This document shows positions 35,391 to 42,655 of a stretch of DNA of 49,935 nucleotides, piece by piece. Every line of letters starts with the position of its first letter. Positions within the stretch are counted from its first letter, which is position 1. Source of the stretch: Clostridiaceae bacterium (GTDB taxonomy: Bacteria; Bacillota; Clostridia; Acetivibrionales; DTU013); NCBI GenBank assembly GCA_012519745.1, contig JAAYPO010000111.1:1-49935 (forward strand), in the 5' to 3' direction. The notes beneath the pieces were generated by a model. The model saw only the letters and a list, made by a program, of their open reading frames with translations. It was not told where the DNA came from and made no database searches. Position numbers and translations under genes: made by a program.

Positions 35391-36070
35391 TTGTCAGCAC
35401 CATCTGTCTCATTATTTTCGATCTTGTCCAGTATGATCCTCAAGACCTCCTGCGGCTCAATACCGGTCGTATCTATCATCAAAGCGTCTGGTGCCTTGGA
35501 CAATGGAGCAAAAGCTCTTGAACTGTCATTTTTATCCCTGAAGGCAATATCCCGCTTTACCTCCTCATAATCCACATCCGGCATGCCCCTGGAAATCATT
35601 TCATCATATCTTCTTTTGGCCCTTTCATCGAGGGATGCGGTCAAAAAGAACTTGAAATTGGCATCAGGCAGCACGTACGTCCCAATATCCCTGCCATCCA
35701 TCACGACATCGCTGCTGCGGGCGATCTCCCTCTGCAGTTCGACCATTTTCATCCTGACTGCAGGAATAACTGCAACGTTTGAAGCACCTATGGATACATC
35801 AGGTGTCCTTATCGATTCCGTAACTTCATCTCCATCTAAAAATATCCTTTGTTCATTATCCTTATATTCTATCTTTATGTCAATATCCTTTACCAGTGCA
35901 GCCAGTCTTTCCCCGTCCCGCGTATCTACACCTGTCCTTATTGCTTTTAGGGCTACGGTACGGTACATTGCACCGGTATCAAGATATATGATGCCAATTA
36001 TCCGGGAAATGGCTTTGGCGATAGTGCTTTTTCCGGCTCCTGCCGGTCCGTCGATTGCGATGTTGATCAT
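35387..36070 (-). CDS. cmk: Cytidylate kinase
   Basis: A 227-residue nucleoside monophosphate kinase phosphorylating CMP and dCMP. The P-loop GPAGAGKST is at residues 8-16, LDTGAMYRTVAL binds the nucleotide, and MDGRDIGTYVLPDANFKFFLTAS with ERAKRR forms the core and lid. It sits between aroH and plsC. The GGAGG site is 14 bases from the ATG, longer than usual. Confidence 0.96.
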   Translation of the reverse strand: MINIAIDGPAGAGKSTIAKAISRIIGIIYLDTGAMYRTVALKAIRTGVDTRDGERLAALVKDIDIKIEYKDNEQRIFLDGDEVTESIRTPDVSIGASNVAVIPAVRMKMVELQREIARSSDVVMDGRDIGTYVLPDANFKFFLTASLDERAKRRYDEMISRGMPDVDYEEVKRDIAFRDKNDSSRAFAPLSKAPDALMIDTTGIEPQEVLRIILDKIENNETDGADK

Positions 36071-36098
36071 TATCGGGTGTCAGTCCTCCGTCTGGTTT

Positions 36099-36458
36099 TT
36101 ATTGAGCTAAATCCGGTCTAAGCCTTTTTGCTTCCCTCAGATAAACATATTTTAGTTCATCATTACCCTTTTCGCTTTGTATATGCATCATCACTCTGAT
36201 GCATTTTTTCAGGCTGCCGGGAACATCTATCTCATATGTACACATCATGGCCGTTTTCGTCCAGCCCATTTGCCTTGCTGCAACGGCAGGGAAAGCGGCA
36301 TTCAGATCCGATGTTACCGAAAAGATTATGCTGACTATGTCATCTGGTTCGATCCCGTTTTGTACGGTCATTTCCTCTAAAAGCTCGGTGGTGGCTGTAT
36401 AAATCTCGTCTGCACTGTTCTCATTGATCGTCGTAGCTCCCCTTATCGCTCTGACCAT
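36099..36458 (-). CDS. aroH: Chorismate mutase, AroH type
   Basis: A 119-residue trimeric-type chorismate mutase converting chorismate to prephenate. VRAIRGATTINENSADEIYTATTELL at the N-terminus carries the active-site arginine and glutamate. DIVSIIFSVTSDLNAAFPAVAAR and the late LREAKRLRPDL complete the family pattern. It lies two bases after the HutP gene, with GGGTGGTG before its ATG, and is co-transcribed with hutP and cmk. Confidence 0.95.
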   Translation of the reverse strand: MVRAIRGATTINENSADEIYTATTELLEEMTVQNGIEPDDIVSIIFSVTSDLNAAFPAVAARQMGWTKTAMMCTYEIDVPGSLKKCIRVMMHIQSEKGNDELKYVYLREAKRLRPDLAQ

Positions 36459-36460
36459 AG

Positions 36461-36889
36461 CTACACCACCCTGTGTCCGAGCCCAATGGCCACTTCGTTC
36501 AAATGCAGCAATCCAATACCAAAGAATATGGAAACACTCACATGGTTCTTATAGCGTGCTATTCCTATTTTCCCGCCTACATTGAGGCCGAGAGCCTTTG
36601 GCATTATCTGTGTCAATGCCTCCCTTGTAGCACCGGCCACCGCGCCTTCTTCTACATGGCATTCCTGTATGACACCTTCTCTTTTTGATGAAACAACGGC
36701 TCTTTCGATTATTTTCATAACGGAATTGCTGAACTCTCCTCCGTAATCGACAGCAGCAGTTCGTATGCCTAGCTTTGAATATTCAGCCTGCAATTGCTTC
36801 TCCTCGGTCCTGTCATATGTAAGTGCGATCTTCATGGAAGCGGCTGCAATGTCTCTGCTGCCGTATTCCCTTGCAATACCGTCTGTCAT
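36461..36889 (-). CDS. HutP-family RNA-binding regulator
   Basis: A 142-residue protein whose C-terminal half (GVIQECHVEEGAVAGATREA, IMPKALGLNVGGKIGIAR, ending HLNEVAIGLGHRVV) matches the clostridial HutP family. Bacillus HutP is an L-histidine- and magnesium-dependent antiterminator of the hut operon, with metal held by histidines; His78 and His139 are candidates here. No histidine-utilisation gene is in view. It starts the aroH-cmk-plsC-ispH operon from a strong promoter (36920-36948), so its target is unclear. The family call rests on remembered sequences. Confidence 0.8.
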   Translation of the reverse strand: MTDGIAREYGSRDIAAASMKIALTYDRTEEKQLQAEYSKLGIRTAAVDYGGEFSNSVMKIIERAVVSSKREGVIQECHVEEGAVAGATREALTQIMPKALGLNVGGKIGIARYKNHVSVSIFFGIGLLHLNEVAIGLGHRVV

Positions 36890-36919
36890 TGTTTTATCCT
36901 TTCAAAAACTTCTTCGTAT

Positions 36920-36948
36920 ATTATATAAGAATCCCACTATTTGTACAA
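36920..36948 (-). promoter_or_regulatory. Promoter of hutP-aroH-cmk-plsC-ispH/rpsA
   Basis: On the minus strand TTGTAC (36943-36948) and TATAAT (36920-36925) are 17 bases apart, 30 bases before the HutP start. Confidence 0.75.
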
Positions 36949-36957
36949 CACTTTTTA

Positions 36958-37035
36958 AAGGGGACATTCCTCGACCAGTTGCATTTGATTTATCAACTGC
37001 AATCAGGAATACCCCTTGCCAAGGAGTGTCCCCTT
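36958..37035. repeat. 78-bp imperfect palindrome with GGGGACA ends
   Basis: The ends AAGGGGACATTCCT and AGGAGTGTCCCCTT pair with one mismatch. The middle (GTTGCATTTGAT and ATCAACTGCAAT) also pairs in 10 of 12 positions. It lies between the RpiR-unit 3' end and the hutP promoter. It could end transcription of the upstream unit, although the downstream T-tract is short, or be a miniature mobile repeat. Confidence 0.55.
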
Positions 37036-37042
37036 ACCTTTT

Positions 37043-37525
37043 TCAACCCTCTGCTACTTTCACTATGCCGCCGCCCACTTCAAAGGACCTGCCAAGCAGC
37101 TCTGATTTGTTGCTGCTGACAGCTGTGATCTGAACATCTGCTGTTACCAACAGTCTGGTTGCATCCAGTTCGACCACGTCTCCTTCCTTCAGCTCCAGCA
37201 GTATCGTATCAGTGAAAAATGCACCTGCCACATCACCGTTGACCATTACCTTCAATTCCGGGCAATAGCTGATATTGCTCAGCGTTAGCTCCATTTTGCT
37301 CGGTTCAAACAGGTAGGCCTCAGATCCCAGGGATACTCCGTCGATCGTTTCTTTGTTATTATAAGCCCTTACGGCAGGGTCCGTCAGTACAGCCTGGGAT
37401 AATACCAGTAAAATGAAGAAGGTCAGAAAGAGGCTTTTCAGAAGTCTTTCAACTCCTTCAGCCAATTTTCCTTGTACTTTTTTCATCTCAGTATTTTTCG
37501 CTGTTTCGGTTGTGTTAGTATCCAT
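37043..37525 (-). CDS. Small membrane-anchored protein of unknown function
   Basis: I do not recognise this 160-residue protein. It has a charged N-terminal segment (about 1-30) and one hydrophobic helix (about 31-48, LFLTFFILLVLSQAVLT). A polar C-terminal part rich in beta-prone residues would lie outside the membrane. The start at 37525 follows GGAGAG; the frame is open 13 codons further up. It lies 58 bases after the FAD-dependent oxidoreductase gene and probably belongs to the same unit. Confidence 0.75.
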   Translation of the reverse strand: MDTNTTETAKNTEMKKVQGKLAEGVERLLKSLFLTFFILLVLSQAVLTDPAVRAYNNKETIDGVSLGSEAYLFEPSKMELTLSNISYCPELKVMVNGDVAGAFFTDTILLELKEGDVVELDATRLLVTADVQITAVSSNKSELLGRSFEVGGGIVKVAEG

Positions 37526-37583
37526 TTCTGCTCTCCAAAAATTACTATTATCTTTAGTATACACTTTAGGAGAGGTATGATAC

Positions 37584-38813
37584 CTAGCAGTTCGATCCGG
37601 CCAGATAACCGGTGGAAAATGCTATTGTAAGATTGAACCCTCCAGTATAGCCATCCACGTCTATAATCTCGCCGGCAAAATACAGCCCTGATATTAGCTT
37701 TGACTCCATAGTTGAAGGATTGATCTCGTCAGTGCTTATGCCGCCTGCGGTGACAATAGCCTCACTGATGGGCCTGGAGCCGCATATTTCCACCGTCAGC
37801 CCTTTGAGAAGCTCCACCAGCTTCCTTCTCTCGGCTCTGGTTATCTGATTTACAGGTTTTTCTGCCTGTATACCTGACAATTCTATTATCACAGGTATCA
37901 GTTTTTGGGGCAGCAGGTCGTCAAGGCTGTTTTTGAACTGCTTTCTTGAATACTTTTCAAAATCCCTTTGTATCCTTGCGTCAAGTGTTTCATCGCTCAA
38001 GGCGGGCTTCAGATCAATGGAGAGGTACACATCCCTGTAGCCGTACTGCATTATGTGTCTGCTGGCGCTTAAGATCACAGGACCTGATACTCCGAAATGC
38101 GTAAAGAGCATCTCCCCGAAATCTTCATATATTTTCTTTTTTCTCTTGTCCACTATGGTAATTGAAATGTTTTTCAGAGATAGTCCCTGAAGTGCGCCCA
38201 CCCATTTCTCCGCTGTGAGCAGCGGGACCAGTGACGGTTTCAGCTCTGTAACGGTATGCCCCAATTGGCTTGCCATCCTGTAGCCGTCTCCCGTTGAACC
38301 GGTGACCGGATAGGAGGCACCGCCGGTTGCCAGTACTACCGAATCGGCTTCAACACACCTGCCGTTCCTCAGTTTGACTCCACAGACGGCTGCGCCTGAT
38401 ACCTCGATAGACTCAACTGCAGAATCGTATCTGATTTCAGCGCCGCCCTTTTGGGCATATCTTACCAGCAGCGAAATAACATCTTTCGCGTTATCTGATA
38501 CAGGAAAGACTCTGCCTCCTCTTTCCGTCTTTATTTCGAGTCCTTCAGCCCGCAGAAGGTTCATCAGATCCTCGTTGGAAAATGTGTAGAAAGAGGAGTA
38601 CAAAAAATTCCCGTTTCCGGGAATGTTCTGGATCAACCCATCGATATCCGTATCATTTGTGATGTTGCAGCGGCCTTTTCCGGTTATCCTCAGCTTCTTA
38701 CCCGCTCTGTCATTCTTCTCAAGAAGCAAAACATCGAGCCCTCGCTCCGCCGCCCTGCCTGCAGCCAACAGACCTGCTGCTCCTGCGCCGATCATTACAA
38801 CTCTTTTTCTCAA
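37584..38813 (-). CDS. HI0933/YhiN-family FAD-binding oxidoreductase
   Basis: A 409-residue flavoprotein. The FAD-binding GAGAAGLLAAGRAAERG is at residues 8-24. The family motif KLRITGKGRCNITND follows near 40-54, with VLATGGASYPVTGSTGDGY, and the C-terminal signature GLYFAGEIIDVDGYTGGFNL is clear. Function in this family is largely undefined. The start is TTG 38813 overlapping the stop of the RpiR regulator (TTGA), with AGGTGG upstream. Confidence 0.93.
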   Translation of the reverse strand: MRKRVVMIGAGAAGLLAAGRAAERGLDVLLLEKNDRAGKKLRITGKGRCNITNDTDIDGLIQNIPGNGNFLYSSFYTFSNEDLMNLLRAEGLEIKTERGGRVFPVSDNAKDVISLLVRYAQKGGAEIRYDSAVESIEVSGAAVCGVKLRNGRCVEADSVVLATGGASYPVTGSTGDGYRMASQLGHTVTELKPSLVPLLTAEKWVGALQGLSLKNISITIVDKRKKKIYEDFGEMLFTHFGVSGPVILSASRHIMQYGYRDVYLSIDLKPALSDETLDARIQRDFEKYSRKQFKNSLDDLLPQKLIPVIIELSGIQAEKPVNQITRAERRKLVELLKGLTVEICGSRPISEAIVTAGGISTDEINPSTMESKLISGLYFAGEIIDVDGYTGGFNLTIAFSTGYLAGSNC

Positions 38814-39706
38814 TAGTCCACCTTCCTGTGAGGTTCAATAATATCATATTTCTCATATACCTGATATTCGTCCCATATTTTTTCAAGCTTCTCAAATATA
38901 TTGTAAACACTTTCCTTTTTTCTCATACCCAAAGCTACAATGAGGGCATTTATAACGCTTAACGGCGCCACCAGCGAGTCCACGAAGGATGCCATATCGC
39001 TTCTGGCAAAAATGCAGTGATCTGCACTCTCCGCCAATGGGGATTCCGGGCTGTCGGTTATGGCGATGACTGTAGCCCCCTGGTCCTTTACGAACTGCAT
39101 TGCTTTAGTTGTTCTTTTTGAGTACCTTGGAAAGCTTATGCCCAGCACCACATCGCCTTCCGACGCTCTGATGATCTGTTCGAACATTTCACTTACACTG
39201 GTTGTGTGGACAAGCCTCACGTTGTCGAATATCAGATTGAAGTAGAAACCGATGAAGCTTGCCAGGGGCGCTGAGCTTCTTACACCAAGTATGTATATTT
39301 TTTTTGCATTCAGAATGCATTCGACTATCGAATTGAATACCTCATTGTCGATCTCTTCCATTGTGATCTTGATTTTTTCCATATCAGACTGCAGCACACT
39401 TTTTAGTATGTTCTCCTCGCTGATCCTGCTTGAAGAGACCTCTATCCTCTGTATAGCCGTCAGCTTGCTCTTGATCATTTCCTGCAGGACCTTCTGCATT
39501 TTGGGATAGCCCTCGTACCCAAGCTCTATTGCAAATCTGACAACAGTGGATTCGCTTACGCCGACAACCTCACCAAGCTTTGCAGCTGTCATGAAAGCAG
39601 CCTTCTCATAATGTCCGGTTATATACGCAGCAATTAGCTTCTGACCCTTGCTCATTTTCTTTTTATTGTTTATCCTGCTGATAAGATCATAGTTTTTGCT
39701 TTCCAT
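38810..39706 (-). CDS. MurR/RpiR-family transcription regulator
   Basis: A 298-residue regulator with an N-terminal helix-turn-helix (about residues 15-80, AAKLGEVVGVSESTVVRFAIELGYEGYPKMQ) and a C-terminal SIS sugar-phosphate-binding domain (about 115-260, KKIYILGVRSSAPLAS, VLGISFPRYSKRTTKAM). Members control sugar or cell-wall sugar catabolism. GGGAGGGCC precedes the ATG at 39706. A TATAAT box at 39731-39736 lacks a clear -35. No sugar gene is adjacent; the gene is coupled to the HI0933-type flavoprotein. Confidence 0.93.
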   Translation of the reverse strand: MESKNYDLISRINNKKKMSKGQKLIAAYITGHYEKAAFMTAAKLGEVVGVSESTVVRFAIELGYEGYPKMQKVLQEMIKSKLTAIQRIEVSSSRISEENILKSVLQSDMEKIKITMEEIDNEVFNSIVECILNAKKIYILGVRSSAPLASFIGFYFNLIFDNVRLVHTTSVSEMFEQIIRASEGDVVLGISFPRYSKRTTKAMQFVKDQGATVIAITDSPESPLAESADHCIFARSDMASFVDSLVAPLSVINALIVALGMRKKESVYNIFEKLEKIWDEYQVYEKYDIIEPHRKVDY

Positions 39707-39882
39707 TGGCCCTCCCAATGACCATCTGTCATTATAGCGTATCATAATCATTGATCATACCATTTAATAGTACAATTTTGCAGGATAAAAATCAAGTCCC
39801 TGCAAAAATCCAGTGCTTGTATCTTTTAACTGCATCATGTCAATGATAGTGGTTATGATACAAACAGCCAAGGGGAGATTAT

Positions 39883-40539
39883 ATGCTTCAAATCGACGAT
39901 GCCGGAAGCGGAAGCTTTGTTGGCGGCACCTGTATAGGCATTTACAGACCTGAGACAAATGAGTATTGCTTTGATATAATTCCAGTTGAATTCTATAACA
40001 AGGAAAATTTCAAGAAGAAGCTCTATCTTGATCAGGTTGTCAATATTGCCTCTGCCGCCATAACATGCCTTAAGCCTTCCAGGGGTGAGATGATCGAAGT
40101 GTGCAGAGGCTATATGTTTGAGCGTTTGAAAATATGGCTGGAAAACAACGGCTATCGCTGGTATTCGACACAGATCACAGGAAGGATACAAGAAATAGTA
40201 GAGAAAAGCTTTGAGCTTTATACGGAAAGACTGGGTCTGCCATGGCAGTATATCAAATACACAAGATATCCTTTCCATTTTCACAAGCTTCTCAGGTGGG
40301 TGTATGCCGATTATGACAACAGGATAAAGCTGTGCAAGGTCGGATGGAAAAGCTGGCAAAAGCTCGAATCCATTGTGCCTGATACAGCATGGGCCAGTAT
40401 GTGTGCTGTATCATTTACATGTATGAAATGCGGCAGACATATAAAGCCACGCAGTGAGGTAAAGGTGATCAGGTTTGTAAGCAACCGTGAAAACTACGTC
40501 TATCTGCACGATAAATGTGATAGCGGAAAGGGGCACTGA
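39883..40539 (+). CDS. Protein of unknown function with zinc-ligand C-terminus
   Basis: A 218-residue protein I cannot assign. The N-terminus QIDDAGSGSFVGGTCIG resembles active-site motif I of RNase HII-type enzymes (DEAGRGxxxG) and may mark an RNase H-like fold, but I find no second convincing motif. The C-terminus has CMKC at about 186-189 and HDKC near the end, a plausible zinc site. The middle is rich in aromatic and basic residues. GGGGAGAT precedes the ATG. It is a single gene between two minus-strand units, and its last codons lie inside a strong hairpin. Confidence 0.8.
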   Translation: MLQIDDAGSGSFVGGTCIGIYRPETNEYCFDIIPVEFYNKENFKKKLYLDQVVNIASAAITCLKPSRGEMIEVCRGYMFERLKIWLENNGYRWYSTQITGRIQEIVEKSFELYTERLGLPWQYIKYTRYPFHFHKLLRWVYADYDNRIKLCKVGWKSWQKLESIVPDTAWASMCAVSFTCMKCGRHIKPRSEVKVIRFVSNRENYVYLHDKCDSGKGH

Positions 40540-40580
40540 TCAACCATTTGATCCTGGTATTGGTTGATCAGTGCCCCTTT
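40527..40580. terminator. Bidirectional 20-bp hairpin between converging genes
   Basis: The perfect 20-base arms AAAGGGGCACTGATCAACCA (40527-40546) and their complement (40561-40580) enclose a 14-base loop. The left arm contains the final codons and TGA of the upstream plus-strand gene; the right arm ends six bases before the stop of the minus-strand gene. The T-tracts are only three bases, so efficiency is uncertain. Confidence 0.65.
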
Positions 40581-40585
40581 GCTGC

Positions 40586-41983
40586 TTAAACTGGATGAGT
40601 GCGGAACTCGTAGTCCACCATATTGCTGTCTATCTTGTACTTCTCTGCCTGGCGCTGCTTGAAGAAATTCTCCGCTACCTGCGGGAACAACGCATATGAG
40701 AGCACATCCTCGTCCTGTTCGATATACTGGCCTATCTGCTTTCTGATGTTGTCCAGCTCAGGCTCTATGAGATCTGCCGGTCTGCAGGTGATCTGCTCCT
40801 CATCTCCGAGGATCTTCTTTTTGATCTCTTCCGGTATGGGGGCGGGAGTCTTTCCGTATTCCCCTTTGACCAGCGCCTTTGATTCCTTGGGAACCATTTT
40901 ATATCTTTCACCTGTTATGACATTCATAACAGCCTGTGTTCCGACTATCTGGCTCGTAGGCGTTACCAGCGGAGGATAACCGAAATCCTCTCTCACTCTC
41001 GGTACTTCCTTGAGCACTTCCTCGAATTTATCCGATTTGCCGGCCTGTTTCAGCTGCGAAACAAGGTTCGACAGCATTCCTCCGGGCACCTGATATATCA
41101 GTGTGTTGACATCTACTCCCATAACCTTTATATCCAGCAGGCCCGATTGTACATATTTTTCTTTTATAGGTCTGAAGTAATCAGCTATCTCACTTAACTT
41201 TTCAAGCTCCAGTCCCGTATCGAATTCCGTATCCTTAAGTGTTGCCACAAGCGGTTCCGTCGGAGGCTGTGATGTCCCCATTGCCATAGGAGATATAGCA
41301 CAGTCCACAACATCAACACCTGCCTCTATACCCTTCAGGTATGTCATTGATGCTACGCCGCTGGTATAATGTGTATGCAGCTGTATCGGTACTTTTACAC
41401 TTTCCTTCAGCGCTTTAATGAGACTGTATGCCGAATAGGGCACCAAAAGTCCTGCCATATCCTTTATACAAATGCTGTCAGCTCCCATTTCCTCCAGTCT
41501 GCGGGCATCCTTTACAAAAAGCTCCAGGCTGTGCACCGGACTTATGGTGTAGCTGACGGTACCCTGGGCATGACCGCCTTCCCTCTTGCATGCTTTTATG
41601 GCTGCTTCAATATTTCGAACGTCATTCAAAGCATCAAATATCCTGATTATATCGATACCATTATAAACAGACTTCTGAACAAAATAACTGACCACGTCAT
41701 CTGCATAATGCTTGTAACCCAGCAGATTCTGTCCTCTTAGAAGCATCTGCAGCTTTGTTTTTTTTGCCTTGGATTTGATCTTTCTGAGCCTCTCCCATGG
41801 ATCCTCATTCAAAAAACGCAGACAGGAGTCAAAGGTAGCTCCTCCCCAGCATTCCAGTGAATGATATCCGATTTCATCCAGTTTTTCAACTATTGGTAAT
41901 ATGTCATCAGTGGACATCCTTGTCGCTATCAGTGACTGATGAGCATCTCTGAGTACGGTTTCAGTAATCTTAACTCTGCCCAT
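40586..41983 (-). CDS. Oxaloacetate decarboxylase alpha / transcarboxylase 5S-like subunit
   Basis: A 465-residue carboxyltransferase that moves CO2 between oxaloacetate/pyruvate and carboxybiotin. Metal and lysine ligands are visible: Asp13 in TVLRDAHQS, Lys174 in ICIKDMAG (the carboxylated lysine) and His203/His205 in QLHTHYTSG. The C-terminal conserved carboxylase region is present, but no biotinyl domain is fused; that is the next gene. The order 12S-like, small protein, biotin carrier, 5S-like matches transcarboxylase. Without a membrane beta subunit in the operon, a sodium-pumping decarboxylase is less likely. AGGAGG precedes the ATG. Confidence 0.93.
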   Translation of the reverse strand: MGRVKITETVLRDAHQSLIATRMSTDDILPIVEKLDEIGYHSLECWGGATFDSCLRFLNEDPWERLRKIKSKAKKTKLQMLLRGQNLLGYKHYADDVVSYFVQKSVYNGIDIIRIFDALNDVRNIEAAIKACKREGGHAQGTVSYTISPVHSLELFVKDARRLEEMGADSICIKDMAGLLVPYSAYSLIKALKESVKVPIQLHTHYTSGVASMTYLKGIEAGVDVVDCAISPMAMGTSQPPTEPLVATLKDTEFDTGLELEKLSEIADYFRPIKEKYVQSGLLDIKVMGVDVNTLIYQVPGGMLSNLVSQLKQAGKSDKFEEVLKEVPRVREDFGYPPLVTPTSQIVGTQAVMNVITGERYKMVPKESKALVKGEYGKTPAPIPEEIKKKILGDEEQITCRPADLIEPELDNIRKQIGQYIEQDEDVLSYALFPQVAENFFKQRQAEKYKIDSNMVDYEFRTHPV

Positions 41984-41995
41984 TGCCCGACCTCC

Positions 41996-42406
41996 TTAAT
42001 TAATTGACGCCAGGAGATCTCCGGCATTTACGGAAGCGCCCCTGTCTACATTGATCGAAGCTACCTCACCATCTGAAGGTGCAACGATCTCGTTTTCCAT
42101 TTTCATAGCTTCCAGTACTACCAGTACCTGGCCCCTCTTGACTTTATCACCGACTGAAGCCACTACCTTGAGTATGGTTCCCGGCATGGGAGCATTGACC
42201 TTGACTGCTCCGACAGTACCACCTGTGACTGCCTTCTTTTCATTGACCGGTGCTGCAGGTGCAGGTGCAGCCGCCTGAACAGGTGCAGCTGCAGGTGCGC
42301 TCACTGCCGGTGCTGCCGGAACATACACAGGAAGGGAACCGTCCCTTATCTCTTCGACCTCGACTTCATACTGATTGCCGTTGACTTTTATCAGAAACTT
42401 TTTCAT
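41996..42406 (-). CDS. Biotin carboxyl carrier protein (1.3S-like)
   Basis: A 136-residue carrier with an N-terminal short domain, an Ala/Pro-rich flexible linker (about residues 29-56) and a biotinyl domain. The biotin attachment lysine is Lys102 in EAMKMENE. It shuttles carboxyl groups between the MmdA-like and OadA-like subunits. It lies 12 bases upstream of the 5S-like gene, with GGGAGGAT before its ATG. Confidence 0.96.
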   Translation of the reverse strand: MKKFLIKVNGNQYEVEVEEIRDGSLPVYVPAAPAVSAPAAAPVQAAAPAPAAPVNEKKAVTGGTVGAVKVNAPMPGTILKVVASVGDKVKRGQVLVVLEAMKMENEIVAPSDGEVASINVDRGASVNAGDLLASIN

Positions 42407-42451
42407 ATATTTATATCCTCCCGACTTTTTAAATTATTGAACGATCTGCAT

Positions 42452-42640
42452 TTATGCATTCAAACTGTTTTGCAGACGCTCCAGCCTGCCTGTTGTATTC
42501 CAGGCCGGCGTTATCTGCGGAACCTGTCTCATGGATCTCACGACCAGCCTGTAGCCCGGCCTTGTTTCCATGGCGGCTATAGCTGCAGCTATAACAGCCA
42601 GAACTTCATTATCGGTATAACTCATTTCATTTTCAGCCAT
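42452..42640 (-). CDS. Small MmdE/OadG-tail-like protein
   Basis: A 62-residue protein with a strong ribosome site (GGAGGTG). Its sequence (NEVLAVIAAAIAAM, YRLVVRSMRQV, PAWNTTGRLERL) resembles the C-terminal segment of OadG/MmdD subunits and the tiny epsilon subunit MmdE of sodium-pumping methylmalonyl-CoA decarboxylase, known to stabilise the complex. It has no transmembrane helix. It sits between the 12S-like and biotin-carrier genes, so an assembly factor role is likely. The family match is from memory. Confidence 0.75.
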   Translation of the reverse strand: MAENEMSYTDNEVLAVIAAAIAAMETRPGYRLVVRSMRQVPQITPAWNTTGRLERLQNSLNA

Positions 42641-42655
42641 GCCTGCACCTCCATA

